Of a DNA stretch of 37,908 bases, positions 25,046 to 32,002 are shown piece by piece. Positions within the stretch are counted from its first letter, which is position 1, and each line of letters opens with the position of its first letter. The stretch comes from Tissierellia bacterium. GTDB taxonomy: Bacteria > Bacillota > Clostridia > Tissierellales > Sedimentibacteraceae. Below the pieces are notes generated by a model, which saw only the letters and a list, made by a program, of their open reading frames with translations, was not told the DNA's origin and did not search any database. Both the position numbers and the translations under genes were made by a program. Location of the stretch: NCBI GenBank assembly GCA_028709465.1, contig JAQVWY010000019.1, forward strand, positions 1 to 37,908. Reading direction: 5' to 3'.

Positions 25046-25346
25046 AAATAAATAAAGAAATACACAAAGCGTTGAAGTAGAGAAAATTATTTTAGAAGCT
25101 TACAGAGAATTGGCGGAGGGTGAGAGCCAATGGTGGAGAAATATAATATACACTATGGAGCTGGTTTGTTCAAAGGGTTACCGAGTAGACAAATACGTAC
25201 ACCTACGTTACAAGGTTAGAAGTTAATTGACTTCGAAGAGAGATGATTTTTATTAATCATAATAAGGGTGGTACCGCGGAATCTTTCGTCCCTATAAGCA
25301 TATTTGCATCGTAAATATGTTTATAGGAATGAAAGATTTTTTTTTG
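25046..25346 (+). promoter_or_regulatory. T-box riboswitch, predicted tryptophan type (specifier UGG)
   Basis: All landmarks of a Bacillota T-box are in order. Stem I has AGTA (25076-25079), AGAGA (25104-25108), the ATTGGC/GCCAAT stem with a GGTG motif (25119-25122) between its arms, and GGAGC followed by TGG at 25162-25164 as specifier codon, aligned by analogy with glyQS (GGAAC then GGC). The T-box AGGGTGGTACCGCG is at 25265-25278. A 25-bp terminator (25281-25305 and 25313-25337) with a T-run follows. Uncharged tRNA should stabilise the antiterminator and switch on trpXYZ. The T-box TGGT predicts discriminator A73, whereas bacterial tRNA-Trp usually has G73. Confidence 0.9.
25281..25345 (+). 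terminator. T-box terminator hairpin
   Basis: Arms 25281-25305 and 25313-25337 pair over 25 bp with three wobble pairs, followed by eight T. It competes with the antiterminator around 25265-25278. Confidence 0.9.
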
Positions 25347-25448
25347 CTTGACCTAACCCCATTTTTAGATATTTAAACTCTGGCCAAGTTTAATAATCAA
25401 TATAAAATTAATTAATAAAATTTAAAAATAAAACTTTTGGAGGATATT

Positions 25449-26501
25449 ATGAAATCAAATATTATAAAAAAATTATTAGTCTTATCAATATGTATACCAA
25501 TGATATTCACAGGTTGCAGCTCTGCAGACGTTGATAACAAAAATGAAAATCAACCAAATACAGAAGCAAAGGAAAATGAGAATAAAGAAGAAGATGAAAC
25601 ACAGGCAACAGATGAACAATTTACAATAGGAATAGCACAGTTAGTTGAGCATCCTGCTTTAGATGCTTCAAGGCAAGGATTTATAGATGAACTTAAAAAT
25701 TTAGGAGTTAAAGTTACAATAGAAGAAAAAAGTGCACAAGGAGATGTATCAAATGCTAAAGTAATAGCTGAAAAATTCGTTAAAGATGATGTGGATTTAA
25801 TATTTTCAATAGCAACATTAACAGCACAAGCTACAAAAAAAGCAATAGAAGGTACTGATATACCAATGGTATTTACGGCAGTTACTGATCCTGTATATTC
25901 TCAACTAGTTACAGCAATGGATACTACAGATAACAATATTACAGGTGTAGTTGATGCGGCACCTATTAAAGAAGATTTACAGTTATTTAAAGATTTAAAA
26001 GAAGATACAAAAACGATTGGAATTATTTACAACACTGGAGAATCTAATTCAGAAGTGCAAGTAAATCAAACAACTGAAATAGCAAAGGAATTAGGATTAA
26101 CAATTGAAGCAGTTGGTATAACTTCTGTTAATGATATTGCTCAAGCTGTTGATACTATTTCTAAGAAAGCAGATGGATTGTATATAATAACTGATAACCT
26201 AGTTGCATCTTCAATATCATTAGTAGCTAATCTTGCACAAGAAAAGAATTTAATTACAATATCTGCAGATGGCACACATGTTGATGAAGGAATTATGGTT
26301 TCAAAGGGAATTAGCTACTATGGAATAGGAAAACAGTCAGCTGTTATTGCTAAACAAATACTTGTAGATAAAGTTAAAGTAGAAGATATTCCAGTGCAAG
26401 CAGCACCAGAGTTTGATAAAAGAGTAAATGTAAAAGTAGCAGAAGCTCTAGGATTTACAAAAGACAATAAAGCATTCGAAGATGCAGAATTCGTAGAATA
26501 G
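25449..26501 (+). CDS. trpX: ABC transporter substrate-binding lipoprotein, predicted tryptophan
   Basis: A 350-residue extracellular binding lipoprotein: signal sequence, lipobox FTGC with Cys23 as lipid anchor, a Glu/Asn-rich linker (about 28-58), then the ABC_sub_bind (COG2984) domain: FTIGIAQLVEHPALDASRQGFIDELKNLG, VDLIFSIATLTAQATKKA, DIPMVFTAVTDP and GLYIITDNLVASS. The family is found upstream of matching permease and ATPase genes, and a Trp-type T-box gives the substrate prediction. ATG 25449 is set by GGAGG six bases before; an in-frame ATG at 25437 lies upstream of that site. No terminator separates it from trpY apart from a repeat element. Confidence 0.86.
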   Translation: MKSNIIKKLLVLSICIPMIFTGCSSADVDNKNENQPNTEAKENENKEEDETQATDEQFTIGIAQLVEHPALDASRQGFIDELKNLGVKVTIEEKSAQGDVSNAKVIAEKFVKDDVDLIFSIATLTAQATKKAIEGTDIPMVFTAVTDPVYSQLVTAMDTTDNNITGVVDAAPIKEDLQLFKDLKEDTKTIGIIYNTGESNSEVQVNQTTEIAKELGLTIEAVGITSVNDIAQAVDTISKKADGLYIITDNLVASSISLVANLAQEKNLITISADGTHVDEGIMVSKGISYYGIGKQSAVIAKQILVDKVKVEDIPVQAAPEFDKRVNVKVAEALGFTKDNKAFEDAEFVE

Positions 26502-26527
26502 TAAATAATGCAAAGAATGCAGATTCA

Positions 26528-26598
26528 TGTCATCCTGAGGGATAGTGAAGGATCTCATTATTTAAACGAAGATTCTTCACCTACGGTTCAGAATGACA
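26528..26598. repeat. GTCATCCTGA...TCAGAATGACA element, copy 3
   Basis: Long form, 71 bases, with TGTCATCCTGAGGGATAGTG at the left and GGTTCAGAATGACA at the right, and an inner GATCTC/GATTCTTCA segment. It sits inside the trpXYZ operon, between trpX and trpY, and could affect relative expression. TGCAAAGAATGCAG just before it belongs to the TGCAGAATGCAG family. Confidence 0.75.
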
Positions 26599-26668
26599 AT
26601 AACTGCATTCCTGCATTAAATGTAGTTCTGCACGATATAGATTAGAAATTTGAAAGGATTTGGTATAA

Positions 26669-27541
26669 ATGAATTCATTAATACAAACAGCAATTGAACA
26701 GGGACTTATTTTTGGGGTGCTAGCAATGGGGGTAACAATTACATTTAAAATACTTGATTTTGCAGATATGTCAGCAGAAGGTACATTCCCAATGGGAGCA
26801 TTTATTTTCGCAAAATTTATTTTGGCAGGAATGCCGCCATTAATTAGCACATTATTAGCATTTTTCTTTGGAGCATTTGCAGGAATAATAACTTATATAT
26901 TACATGTAAAAATGAAAATATCAGCTCTACTATCTGGAATTTTGACTATGACATTATTATACTCTGTAAATTTAAGAATTAATAATAAATCAAATGTTGG
27001 CTTATTTAATTATGATTCAATATTTGACAATATGGAAGTAATAATAGTGCTTATTATAATTGTAGCAATAATAAAAATATTAATGGATTTATTTTTAAAA
27101 ACAGAAATTGGCTATTTACTAATAGCTACAGGAGATAATGAAACACTAGTTAAATCTCTAGGAGAAGATAGTAATAAATATAAATTAATAGGTCTTATGT
27201 TATCAAATGGATTAGTTGCTTTAAGCGGAGCTATGATGGCACAATATCAAGGATTTGCAGACAGCAATATGGCAACGGGAATTGTTGTAATAGCTCTTGC
27301 ATCAGTAATAATAGGAGAAACAATATTTAAAAATTCTAAAAAATTAAAAAGAACCACAAGAGCGATTATTGGAGCGATTATATACAAAGTAATTGGAGCA
27401 ATAGCAATAGATTTGGGATTATCACCACAAGATTTAAAAGCCATAAGTGCAATAATAGTAATAGCATTTTTAGGATATAACAATTTAAGTTTAAATTTTA
27501 TACAATTTAAAAGCAAAAAAGTAAAAGTAAAAGGGGTGTAA
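26669..27541 (+). CDS. trpY: ABC transporter permease, predicted tryptophan
   Basis: A 290-residue inner membrane permease of the COG4120 branch, starting MNSLIQTAIEQGLIFGVLAMGVTITFKILDFADMSAEGTF, with about eight helices. Typical blocks are SALLSGILTMTLLYSVNLRI (about 90-110), GYLLIATGDNETLVKSLGED, the coupling-type segment near 150-170, and GLSPQDLKAISAIIVIAFLGYN near the C-terminus. It pairs with trpX and trpZ; substrate prediction rests on the T-box. The stop lies three bases before the trpZ ATG. A weak AAAGGA lies about 12 bases upstream of the start. Confidence 0.87.
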   Translation: MNSLIQTAIEQGLIFGVLAMGVTITFKILDFADMSAEGTFPMGAFIFAKFILAGMPPLISTLLAFFFGAFAGIITYILHVKMKISALLSGILTMTLLYSVNLRINNKSNVGLFNYDSIFDNMEVIIVLIIIVAIIKILMDLFLKTEIGYLLIATGDNETLVKSLGEDSNKYKLIGLMLSNGLVALSGAMMAQYQGFADSNMATGIVVIALASVIIGETIFKNSKKLKRTTRAIIGAIIYKVIGAIAIDLGLSPQDLKAISAIIVIAFLGYNNLSLNFIQFKSKKVKVKGV

Positions 27542-27544
27542 TAT

Positions 27545-28321
27545 ATGTTAGAAATTAAAAATCTATCAAAAAAATTTAATATTGGAACAGAAAATGAATT
27601 AACTGTTTTCGACGGATTTAATTTAACCATAAATAAAGGTGAATGTACAGGTATATTAGGAGCAAATGGATGCGGAAAAAGTACATTGTTTAATATAATT
27701 AGTGGAGTGTTGACACAGGATGGCGGAGAAATATTATTAAACGATGAAAATATTAATAATTTAAAAGAAAGTGAACGCTCTAAATTCATAGGCAGAGTTC
27801 ACCAAAATCCTTCAATGGGTGTTTCTCCATCTCTTACAATATTAGAAAATATATCTCTTTCCGACAAAAAGTGTCAAAAATTTGGTTTGAAAAAGTTAAT
27901 TAATAGAAATAAAATTGACGAATTTAAAGAAATACTAAAAACATTGGATTTAGGACTTGAAAACATGCTTAATACTGAAGTTAAATTTCTTTCAGGGGGA
28001 CAAAGACAATCACTTTCATTATTAATGGCAACAATAAAAAAACCTGAATTATTGCTCCTTGATGAACATACAGCTGCTCTTGATCCTAAAACCTCAAGGC
28101 TTATAATGGATAAAACAAGAGAACTTATAAAAAGTCATTCATTAACCACAATGATGATATCCCACAATGTAAGGGATGCTTTAAATTATTCAGATAGAAT
28201 AATTATGCTTGATAAAGGTCATGTGGCATTAGATGTGAGAAGCAAGGATATTAATGAAAAAGAGCTTATGAAGATTTATAATTCAAGAAACTATGAAAGC
28301 TCATTGGCAGAAGCAGTTTAA
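27545..28321 (+). CDS. trpZ: ABC transporter ATP-binding protein, predicted tryptophan
   Basis: A 258-residue cytoplasmic ATPase (COG1101 type). Walker A GANGCGKST, Q-loop in GRVHQNPSMGVSPSLTILENI, signature LSGGQRQSLSLLMA, Walker B LLLLDEHTAALDP with the catalytic Glu followed by His, and the switch His in MMISHNVRDAL. The Q-loop-to-signature segment is typical of this transporter group. GGGGTG upstream of the ATG is inside the trpY 3' end, so translation is probably coupled. It completes the importer with trpX and trpY. Confidence 0.93.
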   Translation: MLEIKNLSKKFNIGTENELTVFDGFNLTINKGECTGILGANGCGKSTLFNIISGVLTQDGGEILLNDENINNLKESERSKFIGRVHQNPSMGVSPSLTILENISLSDKKCQKFGLKKLINRNKIDEFKEILKTLDLGLENMLNTEVKFLSGGQRQSLSLLMATIKKPELLLLDEHTAALDPKTSRLIMDKTRELIKSHSLTTMMISHNVRDALNYSDRIIMLDKGHVALDVRSKDINEKELMKIYNSRNYESSLAEAV

Positions 28322-28339
28322 TTTCCTTTAGAAATTAAC

Positions 28340-28368
28340 TTGCTAAATAAAATGTGTTGTCGTATAAT
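28340..28368 (+). promoter_or_regulatory. Promoter of truA
   Basis: TTGCTA (28340-28345), 17-base spacer, TATAAT (28363-28368); start near 28375, about 50 bases before the ATG. It lies directly after trpZ. Confidence 0.75.
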
Positions 28369-28424
28369 ACTCCTAAAAAACATGAAAATATGATATGTAA
28401 ATTTTTATATATGAAGGTGGTATA

Positions 28425-29162
28425 ATGCGTAATATTAAAATGATTTTGGAGTATGATGGTAGTAGATATAAGGGGTGGCAGAAACAGACAGAGGATGTAA
28501 ATACTGTACAGGGTAAGTTAGAGAATGTAATAAATAAAATGGTTGGAGAAGATGTTCAATTAGTAGGATGCGGCAGAACTGATGCTGGAGTTCATGCCCT
28601 AAATTATACAGCAAATTTTCATACAAATAGTAATATGAATACAAAGGATATGCTTACCTACTTGAATGAATATTTGCCAGAAGATATAGCTGTTAAATCT
28701 GTTAAGGATGCAAGTGAAAGGTTTCATTCAAGATATAATATAATTTCAAAAACCTACTTATATAAAATAAATAATTCTATAGAAAAAAATGTTTTTGAAA
28801 GAAGATATATTCATACTATTAAGGAAAAATTAGATATTGAACAAATGAAATTATGCAGCAGCGTATTAATTGGTAATCACGACTTCCAAAGTTTCACAAC
28901 ATTAAAATCAAAAACAAAATCTACAGTTAGAACTATTAATTACATTAATATAATAGAAGAGGGTAATTTAATTGAAATAGAAATTAACGGCAATGGATTT
29001 TTATGGAATATGGTGAGAATAATATTAGGCACATTAATTGATTCTGGTAAAGGAAATTTAAATAAAATAGATGTGGAAAACATATTAAATGCAAAAAAAA
29101 GAGCAGATGCAGGTCCTATGGTTCCAGCAAAAGCTCTATTTTTAAAAAACGTGTTTTATTAA
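28425..29162 (+). CDS. truA: tRNA pseudouridine(38-40) synthase
   Basis: Converts uridines 38-40 of the tRNA anticodon arm to pseudouridine (245 aa). The catalytic Asp53 is in GCGRTDAGVHA; YDGSRYKGWQKQ opens the protein; RYNIISKTYLYKI, GNHDFQSFT and GNGFLWNMVRIILGTLIDSGKG are conserved later blocks. AAGGTGG precedes the ATG. The stop TAA is followed directly by TGCAGGAATACAG, a copy of the stop-linked repeat. It is monocistronic and convergent with the ferredoxin-type gene. Confidence 0.96.
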   Translation: MRNIKMILEYDGSRYKGWQKQTEDVNTVQGKLENVINKMVGEDVQLVGCGRTDAGVHALNYTANFHTNSNMNTKDMLTYLNEYLPEDIAVKSVKDASERFHSRYNIISKTYLYKINNSIEKNVFERRYIHTIKEKLDIEQMKLCSSVLIGNHDFQSFTTLKSKTKSTVRTINYINIIEEGNLIEIEINGNGFLWNMVRIILGTLIDSGKGNLNKIDVENILNAKKRADAGPMVPAKALFLKNVFY

Positions 29163-29200
29163 TGCAGGAATACAGTAATTAAAGTTCTGCATTCTCAAAA
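29160..29200. repeat. TAATGCAGGAATACAG...TTCTGCATTC repeat at the truA stop
   Basis: TAA of truA plus TGCAGGAATACAG, followed within about 30 bases by the inverted TTCTGCATTCTC. The inverted pair TGCAG/CTGCA could form a weak hairpin between the convergent genes. Confidence 0.5.
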
Positions 29201-29214
29201 GTACGTATTAAAAA

Positions 29215-29922
29215 CTAGTTTTCAATAACCTTCCCATCTGTAGATACAACTTTGAATCCCCAAGGAATCATTTTGCCTGAATTTAATAAAGCAGTTTTTA
29301 CTGCATTTACAATTCCCGAACAACAAGGAACGTCCATTCTTAAAACAGTGATGCTTTTTACATCATTGTTTTTTAATATAGCAGTTAATTTTTCAGAGTA
29401 ATCAACATTATCTAATTTTGGGCATCCAATTAAAGTTATTTTGCCCTTCATGAAATCTTCGTGAATATTAGCATAAGCAAATGCAGTACAATCTGCAGCT
29501 ACTAATATATGTGCACCATCAAAATATGGAGCATTGGGAGAAACAAGCTTGATTTGAACAGGCCATTGACGTAGTTGGCTATTCAATTGAATTTTTTGTG
29601 TAGTTTCAGGATTTGTTACATGTTTTATTTCTTTCGTTTGATGGCCAGGGCATACAAAAGGTTGAGGTTTTATTGCCTTATTTCTTTCTGCCATACGTTT
29701 TTCTACTAATTCTTTATCAAATTCTTCAGCATCCCTTTCAATTATTTCTATAGCATCAACAGGACACTCAGGTAAACAATCTCCTAACCCGTCACAATAA
29801 GAATCAGAAATTAATACAGCCTTTCCGTCAATTAATTCTAATGCTCCTTCATGGCAAGCATCTACACATAATCCGCATCCATTACATCTATCTTCGTGAA
29901 TTTTAACTATTTTTCTTTTCAT
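29215..29922 (-). CDS. Ferredoxin-type 4Fe-4S protein with C-terminal domain
   Basis: A 235-residue cytoplasmic iron-sulfur protein. The N-terminal 55 residues hold a full first cluster motif (Cys13, 16, 19, 23) and a second one with only three cysteines (Cys43, Cys49, Cys53 in CDGLGDCLPECP); the usual central Cys is missing, which suggests a [3Fe-4S] or altered second cluster. The C-terminal part (about 85-235) has conserved PNAPYFDGAHILVAADCTAFAYA, LIGCPKLDN and VPCCSGIV, seen in ferredoxin-like proteins of anaerobes. Function is not known. It is divergent from a Crp/Fnr regulator, with a palindrome placed to activate its promoter, so a role in redox or nitrosative stress is likely (inference). 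Confidence 0.85.
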   Translation of the reverse strand: MKRKIVKIHEDRCNGCGLCVDACHEGALELIDGKAVLISDSYCDGLGDCLPECPVDAIEIIERDAEEFDKELVEKRMAERNKAIKPQPFVCPGHQTKEIKHVTNPETTQKIQLNSQLRQWPVQIKLVSPNAPYFDGAHILVAADCTAFAYANIHEDFMKGKITLIGCPKLDNVDYSEKLTAILKNNDVKSITVLRMDVPCCSGIVNAVKTALLNSGKMIPWGFKVVSTDGKVIEN

Positions 29923-29964
29923 TTATCGTATCCTTTCACATTATTTTCTTTACTTATTTATCAT

Positions 29965-30007
29965 ATTATATTAAAATAAGAAAGCAAAGTATGTAACATT
30001 TGTTACA
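29965..30007 (-). promoter_or_regulatory. Crp/Fnr-type operator and class II promoter of the ferredoxin gene
   Basis: TGTAACATTTGTTACA at 29992-30007 has perfect 7-base arms. On the minus strand a TATAAT (29970-29965) predicts a start near 29958, placing the palindrome centre at about -41.5, with no good -35 box: the classic geometry of Crp/Fnr class II activation. For the divergent regulator gene, TATCAT at 30018-30023 would put the site over the -35 region, so autoregulation is also likely. Confidence 0.7.
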
Positions 30008-30058
30008 CATATATTTATATCATAGTGTTTTGTTTATCACTTATTTAAGGAGTGTAAT

Positions 30059-30748
30059 ATGGAGAAAAATATTGAAAAAATATATAATAACCAATTGTTT
30101 AACGGATTAGAAACAGATGAAATTAAACAAATATTTTCTTGTTCGAAAGCTAAAATTGAAATTTTTGAAGATGGGCAAACTGTTTTTTTAAAGGATGATG
30201 TTATTAGAAATCTAGGGATAGTATTAGAAGGGGAATTTAATCTAATATCTCAAAAATATAATGGTACAAGAGTTATTGTTACAACTTTAGAAGAAAATGA
30301 TTTATTTGGTGAAGCATTGATATTCTCTACTGCGAAATTATCACCTTATGACTTAGTTAGTTCTGGCCAAAGCAAAGCATTATTTATTCCTAAATCATTT
30401 TTAAATACCGTATGTCCAGAAGCTTGTAATTTTCATAATAAATTAATAAGCAATATGCTAGGCATATTATCTGATAAAATTACAATGTTAAATAACAAAA
30501 TGAAAATATTAAATGCGGAAACTATTAAAAGCAAGATTTCCATATATTTATTGTCAATTTACAATAAAACTAATAAATTGACTTTTGATATGCCCTTAAA
30601 AAGACAAGAATTATCAGAATTTTTAGGCGTTACAAGGCCATCTTTATCCCGTGAATTTTCTAATATGCAAAAAGATGGAATCATAGATGTCTATAGGTCA
30701 TCAGTAAAAATATTAGATTTAGAAAAACTCTATGAATTAACTGAATAA
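30059..30748 (+). CDS. Crp/Fnr-family transcriptional regulator
   Basis: A 229-residue regulator: an N-terminal cyclic-nucleotide-binding-like beta-barrel domain (about 8-125; FEDGQTVFLKDDVIRNLGIVLEGEFNLI, LFGEALIFS), a dimerisation helix (about 125-155), and a helix-turn-helix (about 180-215) with LKRQELSEFLGVTRPSLSREFSNMQKDGII, where the second helix is the recognition helix. No N-terminal FNR-type Cys cluster is seen. Position next to a ferredoxin-type gene and the TGTAAC/GTTACA palindrome resemble HcpR-like regulators of nitrosative stress, an inference only. AAGGAG precedes the ATG. Confidence 0.9.
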   Translation: MEKNIEKIYNNQLFNGLETDEIKQIFSCSKAKIEIFEDGQTVFLKDDVIRNLGIVLEGEFNLISQKYNGTRVIVTTLEENDLFGEALIFSTAKLSPYDLVSSGQSKALFIPKSFLNTVCPEACNFHNKLISNMLGILSDKITMLNNKMKILNAETIKSKISIYLLSIYNKTNKLTFDMPLKRQELSEFLGVTRPSLSREFSNMQKDGIIDVYRSSVKILDLEKLYELTE

Positions 30749-30809
30749 TTCATCTAATTGTTGAAGAAAACACAGATTTATGTTAAAATATTTATTATTA
30801 TAAGGATTC

Positions 30810-30856
30810 TGTCATCCTGAACGGTAGCATCTTCAGGATGCACCTTCAGAATGACA
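30810..30856. repeat. GTCATCCTGA...TCAGAATGACA element, copy 4
   Basis: TGTCATCCTGAACGGTAG at the left, TTCAGAATGACA at the right, inner CTTCAGG; nearly identical in plan to copy 1 at 22697-22745. It lies between the Crp/Fnr gene and the Mre11-like operon. Confidence 0.75.
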
Positions 30857-30906
30857 TGATAGTTACAGTTATTAAAAATCATATCTTCATATAAGGCGGG
30901 TAAATT

Positions 30907-32001
30907 ATGTCAAATATTAGATTTATTCATACTTCAGACATACATTTGGGAACAAAGCTTAATAATAAGAATTTTAGCTTAAAGGAAAGACAGAAAAGAA
31001 GAGAAGAATTATGGGATACTTTTGATGAAGTTATTAATATTGCAAAAAATGAGCAAATATCATATTTATTTATAGCAGGAGATATGACTCAAAGTGATTA
31101 CCTTAATTTTAAAGGATTAAAAAGAATTTCGCAAAAATTTGAAACAATAATAGATACTAAGGTTATTATATGTTGTGGGAAAAACGATCCATACAATATA
31201 AATGTATTATATGAATATTTTGATTGGCCTAAAAATGTTTATTTTATAAAAGAAACTGAAAATGTGCAAAAAATTTACTTTAAAGAGGACAACCTTTGTA
31301 TTTATTCATTAAGTTGGGGAAATCTCACAAAAAATGATAATTCACAGCTTATATATGACATTTCAGTAGAGGAAAAAATGATTAATGTTTTATTGTTAAA
31401 TTGTGATACAGATTCAGGAACAGATAATTTTTCTATTGATGCTGATTTAATTAAAAATCGTTTTGACTATTGTGCTTTAGGCGGGAAACACCAATTTACT
31501 AAAGTAAAGGATAATGTAGTATATTCAGGCACTCCAGAACCACTTTCTTTTGATGAAACAGGAGAACATGGCATAATAAAAGGTCTGTTAGAGAAAGAAA
31601 GGTTAGTATATGATTTTTATCCAATTGCTAAAAGAAAATATATAAATAGAAATATTGAGGTTAATTTATCATATAGCTTTAATAAAATTTTAGATATGAT
31701 AAAGTTTTCAGGTGATACTATTTCTAATATAAAAGATTATATTAAGGTTAATTTAACAGGAATAGTTAATGCAGACATATCTATGGATGAAATAAAGAAT
31801 GAAGCTAAACAATTTTTTTACTACATAGAATTTGAAGAAAACTTTACATATAAAAATATTGATGAAAATAATTTTGAAGATAGTGATTTCAATATAATTG
31901 AATCATATAAACTACAATTTAACAATCACAATAGCAATCTGGAAAAAAAAGCATTTGAGTTAGGTCTAGAAGTTTTAAGAAAAGAAAAGGTGGTAAATTA
32001 A
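30907..32001 (+). CDS. Mre11/SbcD-like protein with lost catalytic residues
   Basis: A 364-residue relative of SbcD/YhaO exonuclease subunits: metallophosphoesterase-like domain (1-250), then a C-terminal capping and ATPase-binding part. Motif I (Asp11, His13) and II (Asp59) are kept. The other ligand motifs are changed: GNHD reads GKND (91-94), the fourth-motif His is Asn165, and GHxH reads GGKH (192-195, His195 kept). The family block VYSGTPEPLSFDETGEHGI is intact, so alignment is firm. At most four of the seven metal ligands remain, so nuclease activity is doubtful and a structural or regulatory role for the adjacent ATPase is more likely. AAGGCGGG precedes the ATG; a one-base gap leads to the ATPase gene. 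Confidence 0.83.
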   Translation: MSNIRFIHTSDIHLGTKLNNKNFSLKERQKRREELWDTFDEVINIAKNEQISYLFIAGDMTQSDYLNFKGLKRISQKFETIIDTKVIICCGKNDPYNINVLYEYFDWPKNVYFIKETENVQKIYFKEDNLCIYSLSWGNLTKNDNSQLIYDISVEEKMINVLLLNCDTDSGTDNFSIDADLIKNRFDYCALGGKHQFTKVKDNVVYSGTPEPLSFDETGEHGIIKGLLEKERLVYDFYPIAKRKYINRNIEVNLSYSFNKILDMIKFSGDTISNIKDYIKVNLTGIVNADISMDEIKNEAKQFFYYIEFEENFTYKNIDENNFEDSDFNIIESYKLQFNNHNSNLEKKAFELGLEVLRKEKVVN

Positions 32002-32002
32002 T

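Noticed and set aside
27247..27789. 180-codon frame antisense to trpY/trpZ
   Set aside because: It spans two genes with firm motifs on the other strand and has no start signal.
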